From assembly GCF_001750145.1 (NCBI RefSeq), contig NZ_CP015732.1, positions 3,224,001 through 3,288,000 of the forward strand: a stretch of 64,000 nt of DNA, in the 5' to 3' direction. This DNA comes from Arthrobacter sp. U41 (GTDB lineage: Bacteria > Actinomycetota > Actinomycetes > Actinomycetales > Micrococcaceae). Within the stretch, counting starts at the first letter, position 1. Every line of letters starts with the position of its first letter. Both the position numbers and the translations under genes were made by a program. The notes under the pieces are model-generated. The model was not told where the DNA came from, did no database searches, and was given only the letters and a program-made list of their open reading frames with translations. Positions 18,055 through 26,815 of the stretch are shown piece after piece.

Positions 18055-20766
18055 ATGAACGAGATCAGGAACTCGGCCGGACTCGTTCCCGACGCGGTGG
18101 ACCTCGACGGTCTGACGGAGATACGGGTGCACGGCGTGGGCGGCACGCCGCCGGAGGCTCTCCTCGGCGATATGAAGCCGACGAGGGTCGCGGGGGACCG
18201 CATCGCAGGGTTCTACCGGACGACGGATGCCCGCGGCCGGCACCGTGAGGCGTACTCATGGGGAGGCCTGACCTCCCACTCGCCGCTTCGGGTGCTGTGG
18301 ACGCCGCTGCTGCCGTCGATGCTTGCCAATATGGCCGGCTGGATGGCCCGGCGCGGTGTGAAGTCCGAAGCTGAGGAGGCGACGGCGGAGCCAACGACGC
18401 AGAGGTTCCGGTGGTTTGCGCGGCTCGCTGCCCTCGCGCTGACATTGAGCACCGCCACCATGGTCACGATGCCGAGCCTGGATACGTTCGCCTACCAATG
18501 CCTTGGCCAGCTTCAGTGCCGCAGCCAGTTATGGGGCATGCCGTTGCTGGATTTTCTGGCGCCGTACGACCGACCGGGATTCCGGCTGGCGGCGGGCACC
18601 ATCGCGCCCGTTGCTGTCGCGGTGCTCTTTTACGTCCTGGCTTCCCGGTCGCGGACCAGCTATGAAGGCGTTGAACCACCGACCCTGGGAGCGACCGTGC
18701 CCGTGCCCACAGGTCGCTGTGCCGCGGCGCAGGCGGGCGGCTTGCGCAGCGCCGATTTCTGGTCCGGGCGCCGCTGGCACCAGCACCTGTCGGACCTGCA
18801 CCTGGCGGCCGGTCTCGCGGTGGCAGCGGGAACCCTGGGCTGGTGCGTCTCCCGGCTCGGAGGTGTCATGGACCTCACGGATGCAGGGGCCCAGGTCAGT
18901 ACCCGGACTGCCAGCGCCGTCTCCGTTACTGTCTCCCTTGCTGTCCTCGGGTCGGTCATTGTGATGCTCGCGTCGGACGAGGCACTCGAGTTCCTCGCCC
19001 GCGGAACGCTGTACGCCGCAATCGCCGCCCTGTCCGCCGCGGTCTTCGGGGCCCTGGCGCTGCCCCTCGGACTCGGCGATGCCGGCGTCGGGCCAGCGAC
19101 AGCGGCCCAACCCGCCGGCGTCTTGCCGGGCATCGATCTCTCGGTCGCCGCGGCCTGGACGCTCACCCTCGCGCTGCTGATCCCGCTGATGGTCCTGCAG
19201 GCGGGAGCGTGGGGCATCCGGTGGCGGCACGCGCTGAAGGTCGTGCCGCGCGGGCCGGAGCGCATAAAGCGCCTGAAGGTGACGGCGCGCGGATCTGCCA
19301 AGGTCTTCCCGTGGGCGGCGCCCGTGGTGCTTAATGTTGTTGCCCTCATCCTGGCCAACGCGGTGCTGTTGTCACTGATGATGCTGGTCGCCGAGGGGCT
19401 CGGCACGGTCGGGTACGGGCTCGGGCCGGAAGGCAGCACGGGCGCAGCGGATAGCGGTGGAGGGCCGGCCGGCTATGCGGGGCCGGTGCTGTGGGTGCCC
19501 AAGGCGGTGGCGTCCATCGCGTCCCTTCTTGCCCTGGGCCTCATCGGCGTGCTGGTGCTTTTCGCAGTGGTCGCCGGGGTGCTGCTGTCCATCAAGTCGA
19601 GGCAGCGGGCCGTGACCCTCGTGGGCGAACTCGAGCGCGATTACGCCGCAGCGGACGCGTTGCAGGCCCGTTCCCCCGGGCAGGCGCCCGCGGAAGCCAA
19701 CGGGATCTCCAGGGAATTCAGGGACGCCTGGACGGTATCGGCCTTTGCTCCGGCACCGTTTAGTCGGGACCGGTCCGCCGCCTCAAAGGCAGCCTGCAGG
19801 ATGTGTCCCAGTCCATGGGTCCGCAACGTGGCGAGGATGCTTCTGATCGGCGAGTACGCCCCGGTTATGGCGGCGTACTTGATGGTTGCAGTGGCCGGCG
19901 CGGCGCTGCTCGGGGCCGCGCTCTTCGTGACCCGGGTCGTGGTGTTCGGCCAGGATCCTCCCTTCCTGAACATCGGACTGACCACCTGGATCAGTGCGTC
20001 CCTGCCCATTGTTTACGGGGTGGTGCTCAGGCTCGCTTTCCGGCAGGAAAAATGGCGGAAGGTCCTGCTGTCACCGTTCGACGTCGGGACGTTCTTTCCG
20101 CGGTCGTTCCACCCGTTCGCCCCGCCGTCGTACACCGAGCGGGCGGTGCCTGAGCTGACTCGTCGGATCTGGCGGCTGCATGACAACCAGGGCAGGGTGG
20201 TGCTCACCGCGCACTCGCAGGGCAGCGTGGTGGCAGCGGCCGTGCTGGCGCGCCGGTCGGCACGCACCGAGGAAAAACGCGTCGGCCTTGTGACCCTCGG
20301 CTCTCCCTTGGCGAAGCTGTACCGGTGGGCCTTTCCCGCCCTGGTCAGCGACGCACTCCTGCAGGGTTTCGCCGGCGGCAATGGAGGTCTCGGGGATGTC
20401 CGCTGGCGCAATGTCTACTACGAGACTGATTACATCGGTGGTCCGGTCGCCACGGCTGACTGGCCTGCATCCGGCACCACGGACGTTCGCCTTGTCGACC
20501 CGCCAACGCACAAATACGTGTTCGCCCAGCCGCTGCCGCATGTCCTGAGCCATACGGGTTACTGGGTCGACGTCCGGTTCTGGCAGGAGGTCGACAGCAT
20601 CTGCGACGCAATCGCGGCGGACACCTTGCCGTTGGAACGGCCGAAACCGTCCGCCGCCGACGGGTCTGCACCCGGCAGCGTCCCGGATGCCGCCCAAAAG
20701 ACTGCGGTGGACACCATCGCTCCGGACCCCGCGGCTCCGGTCCAGTACCGGTCGGCCTCCACCTAG
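18055..20766 (+). CDS. Large membrane protein with lipase-like alpha/beta hydrolase domain
   Basis: The ATG at 18055 gives 903 residues. The N-terminus carries EIRVHGVGGTPPEALLGD, a motif seen in uncharacterised actinobacterial membrane proteins. Roughly ten hydrophobic segments follow between about residues 120 and 660. The C-terminal region has a nucleophile elbow AHSQGSVVAAAVLA (Ser near 724) and HVLSHTGYW, which could supply the catalytic His. It is probably a membrane-bound serine hydrolase. Its left side abuts the insertion sequence, so its native promoter may be displaced. The substrate is unknown. Confidence 0.72.
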   Translation: MNEIRNSAGLVPDAVDLDGLTEIRVHGVGGTPPEALLGDMKPTRVAGDRIAGFYRTTDARGRHREAYSWGGLTSHSPLRVLWTPLLPSMLANMAGWMARRGVKSEAEEATAEPTTQRFRWFARLAALALTLSTATMVTMPSLDTFAYQCLGQLQCRSQLWGMPLLDFLAPYDRPGFRLAAGTIAPVAVAVLFYVLASRSRTSYEGVEPPTLGATVPVPTGRCAAAQAGGLRSADFWSGRRWHQHLSDLHLAAGLAVAAGTLGWCVSRLGGVMDLTDAGAQVSTRTASAVSVTVSLAVLGSVIVMLASDEALEFLARGTLYAAIAALSAAVFGALALPLGLGDAGVGPATAAQPAGVLPGIDLSVAAAWTLTLALLIPLMVLQAGAWGIRWRHALKVVPRGPERIKRLKVTARGSAKVFPWAAPVVLNVVALILANAVLLSLMMLVAEGLGTVGYGLGPEGSTGAADSGGGPAGYAGPVLWVPKAVASIASLLALGLIGVLVLFAVVAGVLLSIKSRQRAVTLVGELERDYAAADALQARSPGQAPAEANGISREFRDAWTVSAFAPAPFSRDRSAASKAACRMCPSPWVRNVARMLLIGEYAPVMAAYLMVAVAGAALLGAALFVTRVVVFGQDPPFLNIGLTTWISASLPIVYGVVLRLAFRQEKWRKVLLSPFDVGTFFPRSFHPFAPPSYTERAVPELTRRIWRLHDNQGRVVLTAHSQGSVVAAAVLARRSARTEEKRVGLVTLGSPLAKLYRWAFPALVSDALLQGFAGGNGGLGDVRWRNVYYETDYIGGPVATADWPASGTTDVRLVDPPTHKYVFAQPLPHVLSHTGYWVDVRFWQEVDSICDAIAADTLPLERPKPSAADGSAPGSVPDAAQKTAVDTIAPDPAAPVQYRSAST

Positions 20767-20811
20767 CCGTGAAAAGCTAAGAGCGCATCAATTCACGCCA
20801 GCCCGGCGCCG

Positions 20812-21057
20812 TCAGCCCCAGCCCTGCGTGGACGCCCGGACCACGAGTTCTGGAGGAAAGACGACCTGGCGTGGTAAAAACCCTTTCTCCGGCTTGCCTC
20901 GCGGAGCAGCAGCTCCAGGGCCGTTGAACCAATCAGGGCGCTGGGTTGCCGGATGGACGACGGCGGGACCACGGCCGCCGCAGCGCACTCAGTATCGTCG
21001 TAGCCAGTCAGCGCAATCTCCTGCGGCACCCGCACACCGCCATCTGCCTCACCGGAA
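20812..21057 (-). pseudogene. Relic of a LacI-family regulator (C-terminal part)
   Basis: The minus strand reads VRVPQEIALTGYDDTE, then SSIRQPSALIGSTALELLLREAS, the hallmark C-terminal lobe of LacI-family repressors. Near 20880 the frame shifts; the expected end (QVVFPPELVVRAST) is found one frame over and stops at 20812. The DNA-binding half is absent. It fills the gap between the membrane hydrolase and the PhoD-like gene. Confidence 0.72.
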
Positions 21058-21074
21058 GCGCAGGCCCGGCTGGG

Positions 21075-22739
21075 TTAGGCCTCCCGCCGCGGAGCCACCG
21101 TGACGGAGGCGACAGTTTCCAGCCGCGGATGCAGATGGTCGCCGCCATCCACCACACCGGTCTGCCACCACAGGTTCAGCCCCTCGGGCGAGACCTCCAG
21201 GCAGGCCAGATTGTTGTCGAACCATGGCCCCTTGACGCCGGACCAGCGGAACGGCGGGTCCGGTACCTTGGCCGAGCGTGCCACCAGGGCGCCTATCGGC
21301 GTGGCGAGACCGTAGGACATAACGGCGGCGAAGGACCTCATCAGCCGGGGCAGCGGGTTGCGGATGGGGGAGCAGACGGCCTGTACGATCCGGCTTCCCG
21401 TGGCACGCTCCACCTCCGAAACGTAGGAGTAGTGGACGTCCCCGGAGAGAAAAGTGATTGTGTCCGGCGCCTGGCCCCGTTTGCCGTCAGCGACCTCGGT
21501 CACCATTGCCGCCACCTTCCGGAAGCTGTCCTGGAAGGCGCCCCAGTGTTCAAGGTCCACCGCCTGGCGCAGCTTCTCGCCGGCCCGGGCGGCAAGCTTC
21601 CCCCACGCGCCCTGGGAAATGGCCTCGTTCCAGGATTCGACGTAGTGCAGGCCCATTGGCAGCAGGAAAGGCAGCGACGTTGCCACGAGCAGGTGCCGGA
21701 AACCGCCGCGCATCCGTCCGTCGAGCCAGGCCATCTCCGCCTTGTCAACCAGGGCGCGGTCGTCCGGCGTCAGGTCCCGGGCAGCGCGGGAGTCCACCAC
21801 AATCAGCCGGGTGTCGCCGAAATCCCGGCAATAGCTCCACCGGTACGATCCCGGGTCCTGATCGGCCCGGTCCGCGAAACTGTCCAGCGCCGCGCTCACG
21901 TCGATCTCGTCCTCGCCCACGTGCCGGGCGATCTGCTGCCAGATGGCATCCTCCGCCCGCTCCTTGGGTGACAGGTTCCCCAGATGCTGGTACACCCAGT
22001 ACGAGGCCAGCCCCGCGACAATGCGCCCATGCCACCAGGACGTGGCCTCCATTTCCTTCTTCCAGCTAAGCGAGGTGTTCCAGTCGTCGCGGATGTCGTG
22101 GTCATCAAAGATCATGGCGCTGGGCAGGGTGGACAGCAGCCACCGGTTCGCGGGGTCCGACCAGGCCAGAAAGTAGAGGTGGGCGTATTCCTCGAAGTCT
22201 TTGAGCTCCTCGCCCGGCGCTTCATCAATGTTCCGCCGGTTGCGGATGAACTCCTGCATCTGCTCGCTGGTCAGGTCGGCGTACACCTGGTCCCCGAGGA
22301 AGGCGACCAGATCCGGCCACGGCAGGTCCCCGCCGGAGGCCATGCCCAGGGCGTAGGCGCGCAGTGAGTCGACGCCGTGGGTCCGGTTGCCGGACTCATC
22401 ATGGGGGACACTGGTCCGGCAGGAGCCATAGGCCATCCGTAGCGGCTTGCCGGGCTTGAGCGTCGCAACCATCGACGGCGGGAATCCGGTCGCCGGATCG
22501 GGCCAGACGTGGGTTCCGTTGACCTCCAGGGCGTAGGACGTGACGGTGCCGGGGTCAAGTCCGTCCAACTCCACCAGCGCATAGTGGTGACCGTGAACCG
22601 CGAAGGTACCGGCTGTCCAGTCCCGGCCGCCAGCGCGAATGGAGACCCGGGCCGCAACCCGGGTCTCCACCCAGACACTCGCCGAGGTCTCATCCACGTA
22701 CCGGATCATGGGGCCGAGCACCAAGGGAGACGTCGTCAT
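21075..22739 (-). CDS. PhoD-like alkaline phosphatase/phosphodiesterase
   Basis: This 554-residue protein belongs to the PhoD metallophosphatase family. It has an N-terminal fibronectin-like PhoD_N part (to about 105), then metal-ligand motifs FLGDQVYAD, IFDDHDIRDDWN and FLSGDVHYSYV. There is no signal peptide or twin-arginine motif, unlike secreted PhoD, so it is probably cytoplasmic. Such proteins hydrolyse phosphodiesters or monoesters with Fe/Ca or similar metals. It stands alone on the minus strand. Confidence 0.85.
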   Translation of the reverse strand: MTTSPLVLGPMIRYVDETSASVWVETRVAARVSIRAGGRDWTAGTFAVHGHHYALVELDGLDPGTVTSYALEVNGTHVWPDPATGFPPSMVATLKPGKPLRMAYGSCRTSVPHDESGNRTHGVDSLRAYALGMASGGDLPWPDLVAFLGDQVYADLTSEQMQEFIRNRRNIDEAPGEELKDFEEYAHLYFLAWSDPANRWLLSTLPSAMIFDDHDIRDDWNTSLSWKKEMEATSWWHGRIVAGLASYWVYQHLGNLSPKERAEDAIWQQIARHVGEDEIDVSAALDSFADRADQDPGSYRWSYCRDFGDTRLIVVDSRAARDLTPDDRALVDKAEMAWLDGRMRGGFRHLLVATSLPFLLPMGLHYVESWNEAISQGAWGKLAARAGEKLRQAVDLEHWGAFQDSFRKVAAMVTEVADGKRGQAPDTITFLSGDVHYSYVSEVERATGSRIVQAVCSPIRNPLPRLMRSFAAVMSYGLATPIGALVARSAKVPDPPFRWSGVKGPWFDNNLACLEVSPEGLNLWWQTGVVDGGDHLHPRLETVASVTVAPRREA

Positions 22740-22884
22740 GACTCAGTTGTACCTGCTCGGCCCCGGTGCGGGCCATGCCCTGGCGGGAATGATCCGGCGG
22801 GAATGATCCGGCGGGACGGGATATCTTTGGTCGTCGGGCAGGGCGACAGCGGCCCCCGTGAGGGCCGCAGCACCCGCCGGCAGG

Positions 22885-23988
22885 TCACCCCCGCGGGGCC
22901 AGCGCGTACGTGGCGGTGGCGTAGGCCAGCGCGGCGGACATTTCCTTGAGCAGGTCCGGGTTGGTGTTCTTGATGGTGTCGCAGGCCTCGTGGTAGCAGG
23001 AATCGAGGTCCTTGCCGGCCGTGCCGCCGTAGGACTGCACCTGGGCCCTGGTCTTGGTTTCCACGTCGCCGCTGAACAGCCCGCCGCCGGGGATGCCGGC
23101 CTGCAGGAACGGCTCGTAATCGGACCCGCCGTCAAACGGCGTGGTTTCGGCCGGCAGCGAGTTCTCCTCGAAGAAACGGAAAAACACGTCTTCGATCTGC
23201 TTCGAACCCGCCGGGCCGGCCTGCTCGAAATCGGACCCGTCGCCGTCGTGGATGGACCGCACCCCGTTCGGGGAGGCCAGCATGTCCACGTTCAGGTTCG
23301 CCGCGGTCCGGGCCTTCTCGGCCCGGCTCAACTCATCGACATAGTGCTGGGATCCGTACAGGCCGTCCTCTTCAGCGCCCCAGAACGCAAACCGCACCCG
23401 GTTCGCCGGGGTGATCCCGCTCTCCTTCATCCAGCGGGCAATCTCAATCATGGCCGCGACCCCGCTGGCGTTGTCATTGATCCCCGGCCCCTCGCGCACC
23501 GAATCCAGGTGCCCGCCCACCACCACGGTGTTCTCGGCACTGCCCGAGGTATCGGCGAGGATGTTGAAGCTCTCCACCTGCTTCCGGTTCTTGCCCTCCC
23601 CCCGGAAGGAAAAGGCCTGCCGGACCGGGTTGTACCCGGCCGCGCGCAACTGCTCCTCAACGTACCGGGCGGATTCCTCATAACCGGAGGTCCCCGACGC
23701 CCGGTTCCCACCATTGTCATCAGCGACGCGCTGCAGCGCCTCCAGGTGATCCACCATGCCCCGGCCCTTGAACTCCGCCAGGACCGCCCGCGCGTCCACC
23801 CCGCCCACCGGCTCCAGCCGCGGAGCCGCAACAGCGGGGCCGGTGGACCTACTGCCGGGGCCGCTGGTCACGCCGTCGGACGGAAAGCCTATCGGGGATC
23901 CGGCTGCGGACTCGGACGTGCAGGCCGTTGCCGAGAGCAGCATGACGGCCAGGACTGAAGGAAGTACGTGCTTGCGCAGAGTCAACAT
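22885..23988 (-). CDS. M28-family zinc aminopeptidase, lipoprotein
   Basis: The 367-residue protein starts with a lipoprotein signal peptide whose lipobox is LLSATAC (Cys23). The M28 domain shows the zinc-ligand set: VVGGHLDSV, GINDNASGV, WGAEEDGLYGS (catalytic Glu and ligand), NVDMLASPN and CYHEACD near the end. It should be anchored outside the cell and remove N-terminal residues from peptides. A protease-associated domain is not present. It is monocistronic. Confidence 0.87.
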   Translation of the reverse strand: MLTLRKHVLPSVLAVMLLSATACTSESAAGSPIGFPSDGVTSGPGSRSTGPAVAAPRLEPVGGVDARAVLAEFKGRGMVDHLEALQRVADDNGGNRASGTSGYEESARYVEEQLRAAGYNPVRQAFSFRGEGKNRKQVESFNILADTSGSAENTVVVGGHLDSVREGPGINDNASGVAAMIEIARWMKESGITPANRVRFAFWGAEEDGLYGSQHYVDELSRAEKARTAANLNVDMLASPNGVRSIHDGDGSDFEQAGPAGSKQIEDVFFRFFEENSLPAETTPFDGGSDYEPFLQAGIPGGGLFSGDVETKTRAQVQSYGGTAGKDLDSCYHEACDTIKNTNPDLLKEMSAALAYATATYALAPRG

Positions 23989-24265
23989 GCTCGGAAACCC
24001 GTCAGTAGTCGGTTTCAGCTTGAAAGGTCAAGACGCTCGTCGCTGACGTTCGGTAAGCCACGGCCATCATTGAATCCGCGGATACGTCTATCAGTTCCGA
24101 CCATTCTTGTGGATCCGGCTGTATCTTCAATAGCGCTTGCCTGTGAAAGTGCTGTGCGAATCGTGGCCGCCCTCGAAGAACGGCCGAATCATGGCTTCGC
24201 CGGAATTCGCTGGCAGCGGATGGCGCCGCGTGGTTACGGGCAGGGCGGATAGACTGGCAGGCACT

Positions 24266-24367
24266 ATGGATGACCCTCCTTCACATATGCCCTTGCCCTT
24301 CGACTTCCTTGACCGGATTCCCGGCCAACGCAGGAGAGGGGCGCCCGAATGTATGAATGGATCATGA
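24266..24367 (+). CDS. Possible leaderless 33-residue ORF ahead of corC
   Basis: An ATG at 24266 lies 10 nt after TAGACT, a plausible -10 element, which would give a nearly leaderless message. It encodes 33 residues and its end overlaps the start of the first CorC gene by 19 nt in another frame. No homology is recognised. The rest of the 23989-24348 gap shows no gene. Confidence 0.28.
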   Translation: MDDPPSHMPLPFDFLDRIPGQRRRGAPECMNGS

Positions 24368-25710
24368 TCGGCGTCGGCCTCGTCCTGACGGTTGGTACGG
24401 GAATGTTCGTTGCCTCCGAATTTGCCCTGGTCAACCTGGACCGCAACGACCTTGAAGCCCGCCAGGCGCGGGGTGAGAAGCGGCTGGCGCCCACGATCAA
24501 GGCCCTCAAGATCACGTCGACGCACCTCTCCGGCGCGCAACTCGGCATCACCTTGACCACGCTGCTCACCGGGTACACGTTTGAGCCCGCCATCAGCAAA
24601 CTGCTCAGCGGCCCGTTGACGAGCGCCGGACTCCCCGAATCGGTCGTTCCCGGGGTAGGGGCCGTCGTGGGTATCTTCCTGGCCACGATTTTCTCCATGG
24701 TGATTGGTGAACTCGTGCCCAAGAATTTCGCCCTGGCGCTCCCGCTGGCCACGGCAAAAGTGGTGGTCCCGTTCCAGACGCTGTTCACCACGGTCTTCAA
24801 GCCCGTGATTCTGCTGTTCAACAACACGGCCAATTCGATTATCAGGTCGTTCGGCATTGAACCCAAGGAAGAACTGTCGGGCGCACGCAGTGCCGAGGAA
24901 CTAAGCTTCCTGGTCCGCCGCTCCGCGCTGGAAGGCGTCCTCGACCAGGACCACGCGGCCCTGCTGCACCGGACCCTGCGGTTCTCCGACCACAGCGCCG
25001 CCGATGTGATGACCCCCCGCGTGCGGATGGCGACAATCGGATCCGACGACACGGCCGAGCAGATCGTCAGCCTGGCGACCGCCACCGGATATTCGCGCTT
25101 CCCGGTGATCGGCCGGGACCGGGACGACGTTATCGGTGTGCTGCACGTCAAACAGGCCTTCGCGGTGGGCCTCGACAACCGATCGGCAGTGTCGGCCTCC
25201 GGGCTCATGATCGAACCGCTGCGGGTGCCGGAGTCCATGGGGGTCGACACCCTTCTGGGTCTGCTGCGCCGGCAGGGCCTGCAGGTGGCGATCGTCTCGG
25301 ACGAGCATGGCGGCACAGCCGGCATCGTCACGCTCGAGGACCTGGTGGAGGAAATCGTCGGGGAGCTGGAAGACGAGCACGACCGTGCCCGCACCGGCGT
25401 CGTGCGGACGGGCCGTTCGCTGACATTTGATGCATCCCTGCGCCCGGACGAACTCCTGGACCGGACCGGCATCACCGTCCCGGACGGCGAGGAGTACGAC
25501 ACCATGGCCGGCTTTGTCACGGACCGGCTGGACCGGATCCCTGAACTCGGCGACGAAGTGGCCATCGACGGCGGGCGTCTGAGGGTGGAACGTGTGGTGG
25601 GCACCCACGTCGAGCGGCTCCGGTTCACCCCGGATGAATCCACCGAACCCCCGCAGAGCGCTCATGACCGGATCATCGACAATCTCACGCAGGAGCTGAC
25701 CCATGAGTGA
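24349..25710 (+). CDS. CorC/CNNM-family membrane protein with CBS pair (first copy)
   Basis: The 453-residue protein has an N-terminal DUF21/CNNM transmembrane domain (about 1-190: FVASEFALVNLDRNDLE, then VIGELVPKNFALALP), two CBS domains (about 205-335; VMTPRVRMATI and EDLVEEIVGELEDEHD) and a C-terminal CorC_HlyC transporter-associated domain. Family members extrude or regulate Mg2+/Co2+. GGAGAGGGG precedes the start. Its last eight bases overlap the next CNNM gene, so both are expressed together. Confidence 0.9.
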   Translation: MYEWIMIGVGLVLTVGTGMFVASEFALVNLDRNDLEARQARGEKRLAPTIKALKITSTHLSGAQLGITLTTLLTGYTFEPAISKLLSGPLTSAGLPESVVPGVGAVVGIFLATIFSMVIGELVPKNFALALPLATAKVVVPFQTLFTTVFKPVILLFNNTANSIIRSFGIEPKEELSGARSAEELSFLVRRSALEGVLDQDHAALLHRTLRFSDHSAADVMTPRVRMATIGSDDTAEQIVSLATATGYSRFPVIGRDRDDVIGVLHVKQAFAVGLDNRSAVSASGLMIEPLRVPESMGVDTLLGLLRRQGLQVAIVSDEHGGTAGIVTLEDLVEEIVGELEDEHDRARTGVVRTGRSLTFDASLRPDELLDRTGITVPDGEEYDTMAGFVTDRLDRIPELGDEVAIDGGRLRVERVVGTHVERLRFTPDESTEPPQSAHDRIIDNLTQELTHE

Positions 25711-26743
25711 ATATCTGCCAGGCATCATCTGGCTCGTCGTCCTGCTGGCAGTCAATGCTTTCTTTGTCGGTGCTGAATTCGCCGTGATCTCCGCCCGGCG
25801 TTCGCAGATCGAGCCGAAGGCCGAGGCCGGAAGCAAGGCCGCCAAGACCACCCTCTGGGCGATGGAGCACGCCACCCTGATGCTGGCCACCAGCCAGCTT
25901 GGCATCACGGTATGCTCCCTGGTTATCCTGAACGTCTCCGAACCCGCCATTCACCACCTGCTGGAGATCCCCCTTGGCCTGACCTCACTGTCGGCCGAGA
26001 CAATCGGCATCATCGCCTTCGTCGTCGCCCTGTTGCTGGTGACGTTCCTCCACGTGGTGTTTGGCGAAATGGTGCCGAAGAACATCTCCTTCTCCGTGCC
26101 AACCCGGGCGGCGCTGCTCCTGGCCCCTCCGCTGGTACTGGTGGCCCGTGTCTTCAAGCCGGTCATCTGGACCCTGAACGGCATTGCCAACTCGATTCTG
26201 CGGCTCTTCAAAGTTGAGCCCAAGGACGAGGCGACCAGTGCCTATACGCTGGACGAGGTCGCGAACATTGTGGAACAGTCCACCCGGGACGGGGTGCTGT
26301 CGGACACCAGCGGGACCCTGACGGCGGCCTTCGAGTTCACGGCCAAGACCGTCGCCGATGTGGAAGTTCCGATCCAGTCGATGGTCCTGCTGCCCTCATC
26401 CGCCACCCCGGCTGATATCCAGCGGGCCGTCGCTCAGCATGGCTATTCGCGTTACATCCTCACGGACGACGACGGCGCCCCCACCGGCTACCTGCACCTC
26501 AAGGACGTCATGGACCTCACGACGCCGGCCGCGTTCAGCGAGGCGGTACCGGCCAAACGGATCCGGAAGCTGGCGTCGGCGTTCAGCGGCAGTGAACTCG
26601 AAGACGCCCTGGCCGTCATGCGCCGCACCGGAGCCCACGTTGCCCGGGTATTTGATGCCCACGGCACGACAACGGGTGTGCTGTTCCTCGAGGACATCAT
26701 TGAGGAACTCGTCGGCGAGGTGCAGGATGCCACCAGCGCTTAG
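25703..26743 (+). CDS. CorC/CNNM-family membrane protein (second copy, short)
   Basis: This 346-residue paralogue has the CNNM membrane domain (NAFFVGAEFAVISARRSQIEPKAEAG, VFGEMVPKNISFSVP) and a CBS pair ending FLEDIIEELVGEVQD, but stops there, lacking the C-terminal CorC_HlyC domain found in the upstream copy. It overlaps the first gene by 8 nt. Paired long and short CNNM genes are common in actinobacteria and may form a heteromeric transporter. Confidence 0.9.
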   Translation: MSEYLPGIIWLVVLLAVNAFFVGAEFAVISARRSQIEPKAEAGSKAAKTTLWAMEHATLMLATSQLGITVCSLVILNVSEPAIHHLLEIPLGLTSLSAETIGIIAFVVALLLVTFLHVVFGEMVPKNISFSVPTRAALLLAPPLVLVARVFKPVIWTLNGIANSILRLFKVEPKDEATSAYTLDEVANIVEQSTRDGVLSDTSGTLTAAFEFTAKTVADVEVPIQSMVLLPSSATPADIQRAVAQHGYSRYILTDDDGAPTGYLHLKDVMDLTTPAAFSEAVPAKRIRKLASAFSGSELEDALAVMRRTGAHVARVFDAHGTTTGVLFLEDIIEELVGEVQDATSA

Positions 26744-26815
26744 ATTCCCCAGACCACCTGAATTACCGGACAGCAGCGGCCGCAGAGGCCGGATCCTTCA
26801 CGGAAGTTGAGCACC

